The notes under the pieces: model-generated | What the model was told of the DNA's origin: nothing | Database searches by the model: none | The model's input: the letters and a program-made list of their open reading frames with translations, nothing else | In this document: one piece after another, positions 52,688-64,000 of the stretch | Numbering within the stretch: position 1 is the stretch's first letter | How the letters are laid out: every line of letters starts with the position of its first letter | Translations under genes and position numbers: made by a program | DNA from: Aquilaria yunnanensis | Lineage: Eukaryota; Streptophyta; Magnoliopsida; Malvales; Thymelaeaceae | Assembly: GCA_039654915.1 (NCBI GenBank) | Contig: CM077596.1 | Coordinates: 7,750,001-7,814,000 of the forward strand | Length of the DNA: 64,000 nt | Direction of reading: 5' to 3'

Positions 52688-55600
52688 TTTCTAGAGGGAA
52701 GTAAAAGAAAGAAGAGAGGAAAGAATCAGTTATTATGGGCAACTGAGAGAACCGACTTGAGAGTCACGGAGTACCGTATTCGCCGTTTAACCGGAAAAGT
52801 GGATCCTACTTCATTTTGATGTGATAGATATTTGTTTATCTTAGATATTCCATCGAGCTGACGTCGATCCAGTCCTCGATTATTGAATCCATAGTCCGCT
52901 TTTGACAAATTTTCAACGACAATATTTCTTGATGTCTGTCTTATCTTTGACCACAGCTATCTCTTATCTTGGATGCTGCTAAGCTGGCATCAATCCTGTC
53001 CTTCCAGGTGTAGCCTCGATTATTGAATCAATTGCCAGGCTTTTGACAATATTGTCTACTTTATCCTTTTTGATATGTGTTTTATCCTCGGCTATAGCTA
53101 TCTCTTATCTTGGATACTACTAGCTGACGTCAATCCTGTCCTTCCAGGTGTAGTCTCGATTATTGAATCGATTGCCAGGCTTTTGACATATTGTCTACCT
53201 TATCCTTGAATTCCTGATGCGGGTTGGTCCCGCATATTAGCTGTGTATCCAGTGATAGATTAGTAAGAGCTGATGACATTGAGATCTCAGCTTATATTGC
53301 TGTAACTGTGCTGTGAATGTGATTCCCGTTTGGTCCTTGTTATGTAAAGGCTATGTATGCATGATATGAAATGCATGAATGCAGAGCATGTGTAACTAAT
53401 GGCTTTTTTTTGTATGGATCTAGTTCTTTATGTCTTTGCTTTACTGGATCCTCTTTGTGATGGCCTTCTTGGACTATCATTGAATCTCTTTATGTTTCCC
53501 CGCTCTTGTCCATTGCCTCAAAAGCCCAACTCTTTTCAAAGTCCGCTTTCTTTGACTTGTTCTTGAATTTTGGCCTCAATTTCTTTAATGTTCGCTCGCC
53601 TCATACTTTATATCTCTTCAAATACTCATCCCTTGTCATGGATTTCATACTATCAAAGGCTTAACTTTCAATGTTTCATTGTCCCTTTTCTTGTGGTCGT
53701 GTCGACACTTGTTTACCCCCATGTTACAGTCCGAATGATTGCTCTTCCTTAGACTCAGGTTCTGATCCATAAGACTTGCCCCCTTGTCTATTGAGCTTCT
53801 TTGTTGGCCGTACTCTTTTTAAGCTTCGTAGAGACTACTTTGCCCCCCTGAATACGGTGTTTATGTAGATAAAAGGTATCACCTCGCCTTTAATAGAAGG
53901 TCGAGCATTTCTAGACTTTTGTGATGGTACTTGATCGTAAATTTCTCTTACAAGAACCACATCTTCTTAAAGAAAGTCTCAAGCTATCTCCTCACTTTTA
54001 AATCTACACACATTAATGAATAATGGTTTGGCCTTAAAGAAAAACTTTCATCAATTTGCAAAGCTTGACAAAGTAATTTACGGTCTTTGTTTTTAATTAA
54101 AATATCCTGCCATTCTTCCCTTTCCAACTCGAAGACATAAACTGTGCAAGGCAATAAGGTAGAAACATGATTCACAAGGATAGCCTTTTAGCTGAATGAG
54201 GATGATATCGAGAGGTAACTGTTAGGCGTGAGGAAAATTAAGTTTGAATATTTTTTTTTGTTTTGTTGCAGTCTTTTAGCTGAATGAGAATGATATTAAG
54301 AGGTAAATATTAGGTCTAAGTAAAGTTAAGTTTGAGTGGTGTGAAAGAAGGGTCTTTTAATACTACTCGTGAGCAGTATTAAACAAGGTAGAAACATGAT
54401 TCACAATGATAGTCTTTAAACTGAATGAGGATGATAAGTCTGAGGAAAGTTAAGTTTAAGTGGTTTGAAAGAAGGGTCTTTTAATACTACTCGTGAGCAA
54501 ATTTGATTATGATGAAAAACTCAATAGTGATGACCTCAAACTTGTCACTCTTTCCAGAAAGTAAAACCTCATATGTTGCCCCCCAACTATCGTAATCTTT
54601 ATGTACGCTTGGTTTGAGGGTTGCTTTTGTCTTCTAGACCGCCTTTGCAGGTTTTTAGTTTAGAATCCATAGCTCACTTGTTTTCTTTTTTTTCTTTTGC
54701 TCTAGTTTGAGCCCTTTTTCCTTTTTTTTTTTTTTCTTTTTTTTTTGTTTCCCCCTTTTTTTTTTTTTGTGAGCTATGGTGATGACATACTTGATAACTC
54801 TCTTGAAGTGAGATGACTCAAGTGGCCTTGCTTGCTCGTGCTTGTTCTCAGTTCTTTTTGGTTTTGAATTTTCCCTTGTTGGCTTTTTTATGGAAGGGAT
54901 GAACTTTTTCCTTTTCGGAGTTTTTTTTTTTTTTTGTTACAGAGAACCGAGATCATAGCCTTCTTGAAATGAGATGATTCAAGTGGCCTTAGTTGCTTGT
55001 GTTTGCTCTCAGTCTCTTTTTTTTGTTTTGGATTTTCCCTTTAATGGCTTTTGATGGGAGGGATAAACTTCTTTCCTTTGTTGGAATTTGTGTTGCGGAA
55101 AACTGAGAATCTTTTTTTTTTGTATTGAGCATTTGTGAGAATTGGGAGGCCACTGAGGTCATTTAATATGAGAGCTACCTTGTTTGGAAGCTAACCCCAG
55201 ACTTCTTGCAAGGATGTTGATAACCACTATGAATTCTTTTTTTTTGAGAGTTGGGGTGCAACATATGAAATCCTTCTTACTAGATTTGACAACACTTTCA
55301 AGATCGCCACTATTAAATCTCCCTTAACTTTTTATTTTCACCCACGAGTAATATCATTTAGAAAGCAAAGTATGATAGCAATAATGGATAGTATAATGGA
55401 AAGGAGTGAGAGATGGATGTAAAAATGGAATTTTTGGTAAGAAGTGGTAGAATGTGTAGGTGTAATAATTGAATTTTTGGTAAAAATTGGTAGAATGTGT
55501 AGATGTAATAATGGAATTAAAAAAAGGTGGTAGAATGCACACATAACATCTTTTTGTTGGAGAACAAAAAGAATTACCGGTTGTCAAAAAGTAAAGTGTG

Positions 55601-55700
55601 ATGGCTATAATGGATAGTATAATGGCAAAGAGTGTAAAAATGGAAAGTAGTAGAATGCACGCATTACATCTTTTTGTTGTACCAGAAAAAGAATAGCAGG
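52688..55700 (-). other. Degenerate internal region replacing pol in element B
   Basis: No pol motif remains. 52688-53400 matches the spacer 11007-11560 of A, with an extra tandem copy of a unit containing GATTATTGAATC. 54190-54510 holds three diverged copies of a unit of about 120 bp with TTTTAATACTACTCGTGAGC. 54770-55100 holds two copies of a unit of about 165 bp with GAGATGA[CT]TCAAGTGGCC. 55400-55680 holds short duplications with GGTAGAATG. Long T runs are present. Confidence 0.55.
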
Positions 55701-56260
55701 TGTCCATTTAACAAAGACTACACCCCAGATTCTGGACTAAATCTAGGAGATTTTTACTATTAAATTACTTTTGCAAGCTTTCAAAGATACAAGTTTATTC
55801 AAAGGATTCCCTGTCATTCAAAAGTGTGTGCGGACTGTTAGATCAGATCTGACTTGGAGCCCTTCCAAAATTAATGTAATTCCAGCTCAAAATCTTCACT
55901 TTCAATTACCAATCACATCGGGCCTAGCAACTTGGACTCGACCAACTGTTGGACCTTGAATTTCAATATGACAAAATTTTCAGTTACATTTGGGATTTGG
56001 GTCACACCAACTTGGAAGAGAAGGTCACTTGGTCTTTACTACTATTGATATAGATGATAGCAGAATGCCTTCTTCAGCAAAGACTGTGATTAACTTTCCT
56101 TCAAAAATGAATTTCATTTTTTGGTGTAATGAGGAGGGAATTGCTCCGGCCATATTTTCTATCTTGGACTTTATATCTATGAGACGTCCTTCGGTTTGTT
56201 CTGTCATTAGTCTTGTTTGGAGCCGAGTTGGATATCGGTGTTGAGGTCCAATTTTACCTT
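55700..56260 (-). pseudogene. Remnants of gag-protease in element B
   Basis: 55700-55790 matches the intron and gag-protease end of A (15868-15950). 56054-56156 matches a protease-region segment of A (about 16518-16619), and 56157-56260 jumps to the start of gag (about 19188-19300), a deletion of about 2.57 kb relative to A. 55791-56053 has no counterpart in A. Nothing functional can be made from this. Confidence 0.75.
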
Positions 56261-56729
56261 TTTAAAGTGAGATTCATTTTATTAGATTTTACATGTATAT
56301 GATTGATGCAATGGATGCATGCAATACATAATGAGATTATGTTTTTTATCAAAATTTATATGCACGTGATTGATGTAATGGAATACATGCAATGAGATTA
56401 TTTTTATCAGATTTTATATGCATGTGATTGATGTAATGGATGCATGCGATGAGTGAGTTTGCTTATCCATTATCGTGGAACTTCAAAACTTTTAGTTGTC
56501 ATTATAAAGACCAAAAAGTTAGCATAATTTGATGCGTGGTTTTGATGCATGAAGAATAATTGCACAAGAAAGATAAGGTTATTAATAAGTTAAATAGCAA
56601 TTAACAACTCATGAAGTATTATGGATAAACAAGTTAAAACCATACGAAGAAAAGTGTAGAGTAACAACACAGCATAACAAGGATATGCTTATGGCGTTGG
56701 TAAAATGGTAGAAATTCTATAGTCAGTTC

Positions 56730-57158
56730 TATGGTTAAGTGGGGAGTTCTATATGCATAAGGTGGCTTATCAAAAAGGCAAGGGATAGTTCCCGAATCCC
56801 GTCACTAAATTATAGTGACAGCCCGATTCCTTACCCTCTAGGGTTTATGTAAGGAATGGATTAATTCGAGTCGTAGCTTTTCGTGGGCCCATGCAGAGAC
56901 TAACCGTCTCAGAAGGCAATACACTACTTTGCTACTTTGAAACCGGTGAAGGCTTGGAGACCATGGCCTCACAAGGACAACAACACCAATTCCGCTTAGA
57001 AAGAATTGTGTTCGATTTGAGGAAGCTCGGGTATAGAGCTTCATTTTGTGAATGCATTATGCATGTTTAGAATAAGTAAATATAACATATAAATCCACAT
57101 AAAAATAAACAAAACAGAACAAATAAATCAACTTTTAGGCTTGACTCACTAACCAGGG
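56730..57158 (-). promoter_or_regulatory. Retained leader of element B
   Basis: Matches the A leader 21290-21726 closely, including the GTCACT/AGTGAC and ATTCCTTAC/GTAAGGAAT hairpins. Together with LTRs, primer site and polypurine tract it is one of the few non-cargo parts kept, as expected for a cis-acting packaging region. Confidence 0.5.
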
Positions 57159-57176
57159 TCCCCAGTGGAGTCGCCA
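57159..57176 (-). promoter_or_regulatory. Primer-binding site of element B
   Basis: TGGCGACTCCACTGGGGA on the minus strand, three bases from the LTR. It differs from the A site by one G-to-A change. Confidence 0.82.
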
Positions 57177-57179
57177 AGC

Positions 57180-59657
57180 TGTGGCAACGTCGGGTTTTCG
57201 GGAGTCGCCACCAATCAGTTTTCTTAGGTCGATTGGTCACCTTAAAATTGGTCTGCGAGAGTTCGGGGATCGGGAGTACGGTTACGTTAAAACAACTTTG
57301 TTAAAACGCCCAAAAATTGGCACCTTAGTTGATTTTAATTTTGTTTTGCTTTGCTTTTAAATAATTCTCAGTTAATTTTCAAAATTAGAAATTTTAACTG
57401 GATTAGTCGAAATGTGGATTTTTAAATTAATTAATTTGTATGAAATTTTATACTTCCGAACCATGGACTCTGCCGAGTCATTTGGACACGGAAGATTTTT
57501 GATTCCGAACCATGGACTCTGCCGAGTCATTTGGACACGGAATTTGGTGAACTTTTAAATAATTTAATCCATATTGTAAATATGGATTTTTATCTTTTTT
57601 TTATTTAATTTATTTAATTAAAAGGGTGATATTTTTTTTTAAACCGCAGATCCTGACGGATCATCCGGATATGTAAGTTGATTTAATTTATAGTTAATTA
57701 TTTAATTCTTATTTTTATGGAATTAATTATTAGTTTAATTACTAATTCGTAATTCTTTTTGTTATAGAATTTTTAGATTCATTAATAATCTAAAAATTTT
57801 TATTTTCTATATTTTTCTTTCTTTTCTTTCTTTTCCTTCTTATCTTTCTTATCTTATCTTATCTTTCTTATCTTTATTATCTTTTTCTTATCTTTCTTAT
57901 CTTTTTCTTATCTTGTTTTAATTTTCTTTTTGTTTTCTTGTTTAATGAAAAATATTTATTATTTTAGTGGATTTAAAAGTTATATTTTAAATAAATCAGT
58001 AAAATATAAAGTCTTAATTTTCATGTATTTTTTTAAACAGGTTTTATTTTTATTTTTTTATTATTTTTACTGGATAAAAATAACTATTAAAATTAATTTT
58101 AACTTTTTGCTATCTTTAAAGAATTAAAAACATGTATGTAAAAATAAAAATAATTGGCTTTTTTTAAAAATAATTTTTATTAGCCTTAATAATTAATTAC
58201 AAAATAATCTTCTTTTAATTTTCATTTATTTATTAATTAGTAAAGGGTAAAGGTGAATTAAATAAAAAATTATATAAAGAAAAAAAAATTAATAATAATA
58301 AAGTGGGGCTTTTTGGCCATCCACTTTAAAAATAATAATAAATGTTAGCAAAGTTAATTAAATTAATTGTTAAACAACAATAATAAAAAGTTAGTCAAAT
58401 TAATTAAATTAATTAATTAACCACAATAATAAAAGTTAGCCAAGTTAATTAAATTAATTAATTAACAACAGTAAAAAGTTAGCCAAGTTAATTAAATTAA
58501 TTAATTAACAACAATAATAAAAAGTTAGCCAAATTAATTAAATTAATTAACAACAATAAATAAAAAGTTAGCCAAATTAATTAAATTAATTAATTAACAA
58601 CAATAATAAAAAGCTAGCCAAGTTAATTAAATTAATTAATTAACAACAATAATAAAAGTTAGCCAAGTTAATTAAATTAATTAATTAACAACAATAATAA
58701 AAGTTAATTAATTGTTAACAACAATTATAAAAGTTAGTAATAATGCAAAAATTAAAAGGTTAGTAACAATAATAGTATTAAAAGTTAGTTGTTAGTAAGT
58801 TAATAACAACAATAAAAAAAGGGGTTAGTAATAAACAAATAATAAACAAACAAGTAAAAATTAAAAGGGTTAGTAATTAATTCTGCAAGAATAAAATACA
58901 AAGTTAGTGACCAAAGTGAAAGAAATTGAAAAGATGAAGGATTAAATGAGAGTTGTACCCTTGATTTTAAATTCTGAGTTCTGAGAAATGGAAACAGAGG
59001 GCGTGCGAGGGGGGAGAAAATGGCTTAATCGTCAAAATGAAAAGTTTTGAGATTTTCTGAGGAAAGGAAGGAGAGCTAGGGACTAAGGCTGTAATTTTTT
59101 CTATTTTAAAAACGGAGCTCTAAGCTTTTCTTTCTATTTTTTCTCTGTGTTCAGCACAAAATTTGGGGGGGCTATTTATAGAGGAAGTTTGGCTGAACTG
59201 TTGATGGATAAATTAATAAAAAATTTCAAACCTATCTTTTAAATTGGTAAAATGACAATTTTAGTCCTTTACGTCTCTCAGCCTCTGGATAAGTTCCTGA
59301 AGCTTCTGATTTTGACAATTTTGTCGTTTTCTGTCAATTTGCGCCAGAAACGTCGGCAGGCCCAAAATTTTATGTGACAAACTACCAAATGCTCCTAGAA
59401 CTTTCATAATTTGTCAATTTTTCCCGAAACTTCTCAATTTTGTCATTTTTACCTCAAACTTTTAAATTTTGCCATTTTTTTTGGAGTTTTCTTTTTTCTT
59501 TCAAATACACACATATATCATTTTAAATCAAATCTTCACAAAAAAAAAATGTATTTTAAACTAATTAAAATTTTTAGTAATAATAATAATAATAATAATT
59601 TTTTTTATTTAATTTCTTTTAAAATTTTTTATGGTCGGACGAAATTGGGTGTCAACA
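57180..59657 (-). repeat. LTR shared between elements B and C
   Basis: 2,478 bp, the same as 45174-47651 at every place compared, at an offset of exactly 12,006. It serves as 5' LTR of B and as 3' LTR of the next internal region to the right. TATA box at 59173-59180. Confidence 0.9.
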
Positions 59658-59831
59658 GCTGCCCCCCTTTGCATGCTTCATGAGACATGATGTATGCAAA
59701 GTCGTTACCAAATTTCGTCCGGCTTAGCTAGGCATTGAAAACCTTTTCGCCGCCTAAATCCTGAGGTTAAGGAACTCTCCTTAGAACCCTGGCGATAGGA
59801 GCTCTCCTATCGTTGAAGGAAAATTGATTGT

Positions 59832-61510
59832 TTCTGAGGCAAAGGTTCCATCCTTAAAACCTCGGATTGATTGATTGATTTCGAAGCAAAGGTTCCATCC
59901 TTAAAACCTCGAGTTAATTGATTGATTTCGAGGCAAAGGTTCCATCCTTAAAACCTTGAATTGATTGATTGATCTCGAGGCAAAGATTTCATCCTTAAAA
60001 CCTCAGATTGATTGATTGATTTCGAGGCAAAGGTTCCATCCTTAAAACCTCAGATTGATTGGTTGATTTCGAGGCAAAGGTTCCATCCTTAAAACCTCGG
60101 ATTGATTGATTGATTTCGAGGCAAAGGTTCCATCCTTAAAACCTCGGATTGATTGATTGATGTCGAGGTAAAGGTTCCATCCTTAAAACCTCGGATTGAT
60201 TGATTGATCTCGAGGCAAAGGTTCCATCCTTAAAACCTCGGATTGATTGATTGATGTCGAGGCAAAGGTTCCATCCTTAAAACCTCGGATTGATTGATTG
60301 ATGTCGAGGTAAAGGTTCCATCCTTAAAACCTCGGATTGATTGATTGATTTCGAGGCAAAGGTTCCATCCTTAAAACCTCGGATTGATTGATTGATTTCG
60401 AGGCAAAGGTTCCATCCTTTAAACCCCGACGATGAAAATTGATTGTTTTCGAGGCAAAGGTTCCATCCTTAAAACCTCGGATTGATTAATTGATTTCGAG
60501 GCAAAGGTTCCATCCTTAAAACCTCGGTGATGAAAATTGATTATTTTCGAGGCAAAAGTTCCATCCTTAAAACCCCGATGATGAAAATTGATTGTTTTCG
60601 AGGCAAAGGTTCCATCCTTAAAACCCCGATGATGAAAATTGATTATTTTCGAGGCAAAGGTTCCATCCTTAAAACCCTGATGATGAAAATTGATTGTTTT
60701 CGAGGCAAATGTTCCATCCTGAAAACCCCGATGATGAAAATTGATTGTTTTCGAGGCCAAGGTTCCATCCTTAAAACCCCGATGATGAAAATTAATTGTT
60801 TTCGAGGCAAAGGTTCTATCCTTAAAACCCCGATGATGAAAATTGATTGTTTTCGAGGTAAAGGTTCCATCCTTAAAACCTCAATGAAAATTGATTGTTT
60901 TCGAGGCAAAGGTTCCATCCTTAAAACCCCGATGATGAAAATTGATTATTTTCGAGGCAAAGGTTCCATCCTTAAAACCCCGATGATGAAAATTGATTAT
61001 TTTCGAGGCAAAGGTTCCATCCTTAAAACCCCGATAATGAAAATTGATTATTTTCGAGGCAAAGGTTCCATCTTTAAAACCCCGATGATGAAAATTGATT
61101 GTTTTCGAGGCAAAGGTTCCATCCTTAAAACCCCGATGATGAAAATTGATTATTTTCGAAGCAAAGGTTCCATCCTTAAAACCCCGATGATGAAAATTGA
61201 TTATTTTCGAGGCAAAGGTTCCATCCTTAAAACCCCGATGATGAAAATTGATTATTTTCAAGGCAAAGGTTCCATCCTTAAAACCCCGATGATGAAAATT
61301 GATTATTTTCGAGGCAAAGGTTCCATCCTTAAAACCCCGATGATGAAAATTGATTGTTTTCGAGGCAAAGGTTCCATCCTTAAAACCCCGATGATGAAAA
61401 TTGATTATTTTCGAGGCAAAGGTTCCATCCTTAAAACCCCGATGATGAAAATTGATTAATTTCGAGGCAAAGGTTCCATCCTTAAAACCCCGATGATGAA
61501 AATTGATTAT
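59832..61510 (-). repeat. Hairpin-type 48/51-bp repeat array (element C)
   Basis: Same as 47826-49504, with no difference found, which is remarkable for a 1.7 kb tandem array that should change quickly. Confidence 0.85.
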
Positions 61511-62054
61511 GAGGCTAAGGAGCTTTCCTTAGGACCTCGAGCGAAATTTATATGAAAGCAATTGAAATTGGAATAATTTTCTTCGAAAGTGTGAATTTTC
61601 ATAATAGGCGAGTGCAAAAATTTAAACTTCGATAAGATGAGTGAATCTTGATGATGACAATAACACTGACAAATTATGTAAAGGGAACGGATGTTTGGAA
61701 TCAATATCCAAGGTTCATCTAATATTTTCTTCAGTAAATATAGATTCCCTTGTAAGATATGTCATCCAAATAAGGTTAAAGCTTAATTACCCTAAAATGT
61801 TATGCCTAGTAGACCTAATAGGATGCGTCTCAAGAGTAACAAAAATTACTTTTTACTCAGCCATTCCAACCTAAAGGCATTGTCCTATGGTTTTAATATC
61901 AGCATGGACGAAACTATCTTCTAAAAAAAGAAATTCCCTGAAAAGAAAAACTGAAACGCGAAAGAAAATACTGATAATAAAACTAAAGGACAAGAAAAAC
62001 GGATCAGATCGCTTCTTTCTTCCACAATACTTCAACAGGGTGAGTAGAGGACCA

Positions 62055-62684
62055 TTATGGGAGTGAACTGGTCGGGAAAGACTGTCGTGTCCAATCTATC
62101 TGAATCATTGCTGGATCAGGTTCAGGAACAAAAGCTTGTATTTTATCTAGCAATTCTTCAGCAGTTGTTGCGGATATTATGATTCGCCGTGCCACTTTTG
62201 ATATGAAATTCTTCTGCATAGCATAATCCATAAAAGCTATCAGACCTGTAAAGAAATTGTTAACATTTAAAAGCCCAATGGGTTTCTTATGCAAATTAAG
62301 TTGGGCCATGGAAGCGATTTGGAAGACTTCTCCTAATGTACCAAAACCGCCGGGTAGAGCGATGAAAGCATCAGCATTTAAAAGCATTTGTAGCACACGT
62401 TCTTGCAGATTTTTAACCACTAGCTCCTCTCCGATCGTGCCCCCAGAAATAAACTTCAAAGGTCCTGGGATAATGCCTAGAACTTGACTTCCTCCTAAAG
62501 ATGCTGCTGATGCTACGCCTCCCATTAATCCGACACTTCCTCCTCCATAAACTAAATGTATTTTTCGCTCAGCTAATACTCTACCCAAATGGTTGGCTGC
62601 CTTTAAATACTCTTCATCTTTTCCAGGAAAAGCCCCAGAAAATACACAAATACTTCGGGATTTACGAGTTGGGGTTTTCTCCAT
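62055..62684 (-). CDS. LOG-type cytokinin riboside 5'-monophosphate phosphoribohydrolase (element C copy)
   Basis: Identical protein to the B copy (209 residues, motifs YGGGSVGLMG, Arg96, PGGFGTLGE). TATA box at 62718-62724. Third intact LOG in the window. Confidence 0.9.
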   Translation of the reverse strand: MEKTPTRKSRSICVFSGAFPGKDEEYLKAANHLGRVLAERKIHLVYGGGSVGLMGGVASAASLGGSQVLGIIPGPLKFISGGTIGEELVVKNLQERVLQMLLNADAFIALPGGFGTLGEVFQIASMAQLNLHKKPIGLLNVNNFFTGLIAFMDYAMQKNFISKVARRIIISATTAEELLDKIQAFVPEPDPAMIQIDWTRQSFPTSSLP

Positions 62685-62795
62685 TCCTATGCTTACCCTT
62701 GTGAGAAAAGAGGATATATTTATAGAGATGAAGAGATAAGGCAATAATTTTATTTTCAAGAATGGATACATTATTGCCAGCTATTCACAGTAGTC

Positions 62796-63331
62796 ACGAG
62801 TATGACTCTGGTCAGGTATAGGTACACTATCGTTAAAAGAGGAGGAAAATTTTCAAAATAGCTGCTAGCATGTACAGTAGTCACTACTGTAGCTTACATC
62901 AGGAGTAGGTACATGATTGTTGGAAGAGAAGGAAAATTTTAAAAAGTGGCAGCTATATACAGTAATCATAACTATATCTCATGTCAGGAGTGGGTACATT
63001 ATTGCCAAAGGAGAAGGAAAATTTCAAAAGCAACAGCTAGCATGTACAGTATCGTGACTATGGCTCATGTCAGGAGTGGATACATTATCGCCGAAAGGGG
63101 AGGAAAATTTCAAAAGCGACAGCTAGCACGTACAGTAATTGTGACTTTGGTTCATGTCAGGAGTGGATACATTATTACCAAAAAGGGAGGAAAATTTCAA
63201 AAGCGACAACTAGCACGTACAGTAATCGTGACTTTGGTTCACGTCAGGAGTGGATACATTATTACCAAAAGGGGAGGAAAATTTCAAAAGCGACAGCTAG
63301 CACGTACAATAATCGTGACTTTGATCCTCAT
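62796..63331 (-). repeat. 87-bp tandem repeats upstream of LOG (element C)
   Basis: Same array as in B at the 12,006-bp offset. Confidence 0.75.
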
Positions 63332-63371
63332 CTTCCACTGGCTTTGCGTCCAGTAATGGCTTCAATGCTTT

Positions 63372-63920
63372 CTATGAATCGGTGATTTGCATCTCATCTA
63401 GCTTTCTCACAAACTGGCAAACAGGGTTGTTTAGGGTCAGATTCCCAAGACTGTAACGATCTCGTTCTTTTTGGAAAATTATCCATAATCCAACAACCTC
63501 AAATTGCACTATTCCGCAAGAATGCGCTTCAAGAACCTCTCGAATATCTTCTAGAGATTCCTTACGCAAGCCATTCTTAATGAATCTTATTCTATCATTA
63601 CGATTTCTGGTGATCACTCCTGGAGAACGACATTTATTGCCGCAAATCCACCATCCACAATTATGACAAACGCCTAGCCTCTTTGCTCTTCTTTTTTTGG
63701 CATAAGCGCTTTTACCAAAGCCGGGCATACGGGGAAAGAACGCTTCTGGAACTTCACCAGCTGAACGAACCTTAGCTTCGATTAGCCACCGCACATTATC
63801 AGGAATGCCTTTGTGCATAAATACTCTGAATCGTTCACATCTAGCTTGATAAATCTTTTTAAGAACATTTATTGGGAAGGAAGGAAAATACTTTCGTAGG
63901 GCGGAAAGAGAAGACTCCAT
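63372..63920 (-). CDS. Virus-like four-cysteine nucleic-acid-binding protein, copy C2
   Basis: Identical to B2 (182 residues; C-x2-C-x4-C-x3-C cluster after a basic patch). A TATA box is at 63988-63994, at the very end of the window. A counterpart of B1 is expected just beyond. Confidence 0.8.
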   Translation of the reverse strand: MESSLSALRKYFPSFPINVLKKIYQARCERFRVFMHKGIPDNVRWLIEAKVRSAGEVPEAFFPRMPGFGKSAYAKKRRAKRLGVCHNCGWWICGNKCRSPGVITRNRNDRIRFIKNGLRKESLEDIREVLEAHSCGIVQFEVVGLWIIFQKERDRYSLGNLTLNNPVCQFVRKLDEMQITDS

Positions 63921-64000
63921 TGATGAAGGAGGTATTTAAGAGAAGAAAGAAATTAGTGATTGTAGGAAATGGAAATAACTAACACATATTTATAGTGATG

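Larger units (their letters stand above)
45174..59657 (-). mobile_element. Non-autonomous Ogre derivative with LOG and zinc-finger cargo (element B)
   Basis: Two 2,478-bp LTRs (45174-47651 and 57180-59657) flank 9.5 kb. It has a primer-binding site at 57159-57176, polypurine tract at 47652-47664, hairpin repeat array, LOG, and two zinc-finger genes, in the same order and strand as element A. ORF1, most of gag, protease, RT and integrase are missing; only small homologous patches remain. The bases to its left are CATAC; its outer right boundary cannot be defined because the right LTR is also the left LTR of the next unit. LTR identity with A is high in patches (start, hairpins, U3) but the LTR is 1.1 kb shorter. 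Confidence 0.88.
57180..64000 (-). mobile_element. Second non-autonomous unit (element C), cut by the window end
   Basis: Repeats element B base for base at an offset of 12,006: LTR, polypurine tract at 59658-59670, hairpin array, LOG, 87-bp repeats, zinc-finger gene. The window ends just upstream of the zinc-finger gene. The LTR-internal-LTR-internal order is the product expected from unequal recombination between LTRs of sister copies, or from an assembly duplication. Confidence 0.85.

Overview
The window is nuclear DNA from a plant, most likely a eudicot. It has one intron-split plant gene, is AT-rich between genes, and is dominated by very large Ty3/gypsy retrotransposons. Everything recognisable as coding is on the minus strand.

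Region by region: 1-1480 is flanking DNA with weak tandem repeats. 1486-25304 is a complete 23.8 kb Tat/Ogre-type LTR retrotransposon (element A) bounded by the 5-bp target duplication ATTGC. Read on the minus strand it runs: 5' LTR (21748-25304), tRNA-type primer site, ORF1, gag-protease, a spliceable intron, reverse transcriptase with two RNase H domains, integrase, then a cargo region, polypurine tract and 3' LTR (1486-5045). 25310-39360 is intergenic, with a 5.9 kb block flanked by inverted arms (27.0-32.9 kb), degenerate telomere-like repeats and dispersed repeats. 39364-43871 is a complete eight-exon host gene for an MBOAT lysophospholipid acyltransferase (LPCAT/LPLAT type, 464 aa). From 45174 to the window end lies a second, non-autonomous family (B and C) in an LTR-internal-LTR-internal arrangement that repeats with a period of 12,006 bp and no difference that I could find.

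The unusual feature is the cargo between integrase and the 3' LTR. It contains (i) an intact gene for a LOG-type cytokinin riboside monophosphate phosphoribohydrolase, and (ii) a tandem array (four genes in A, two in B, at least one in C) of 182-aa basic four-cysteine proteins that resemble the nucleic-acid-binding protein of carlavirus-like plant viruses. LOG and several of the zinc-finger genes have their own TATA box, which suggests separate transcription units. In B and C gag and pol are almost entirely deleted, yet LOG and the zinc-finger genes are open and full length. Between A and B the LOG coding region differs at about 28 bases by eye, of which about 24 are silent. The cargo therefore looks selected, while the replication genes of A already carry three in-frame stops.

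Other structure: arrays of hairpin-forming repeats lie between LOG and the polypurine tract; a long hairpin with compensatory changes encloses the polypurine tract; and a family of short hairpins with covarying stems sits in the LTRs. My inference is that B/C elements depend on A-type helpers and keep the cargo plus the cis sequences (LTR, primer site, leader, polypurine tract). The joint presence of a cytokinin-activating enzyme and a virus-like nuclear-type protein suggests a module that alters host cell proliferation or gene expression; this is a hypothesis.
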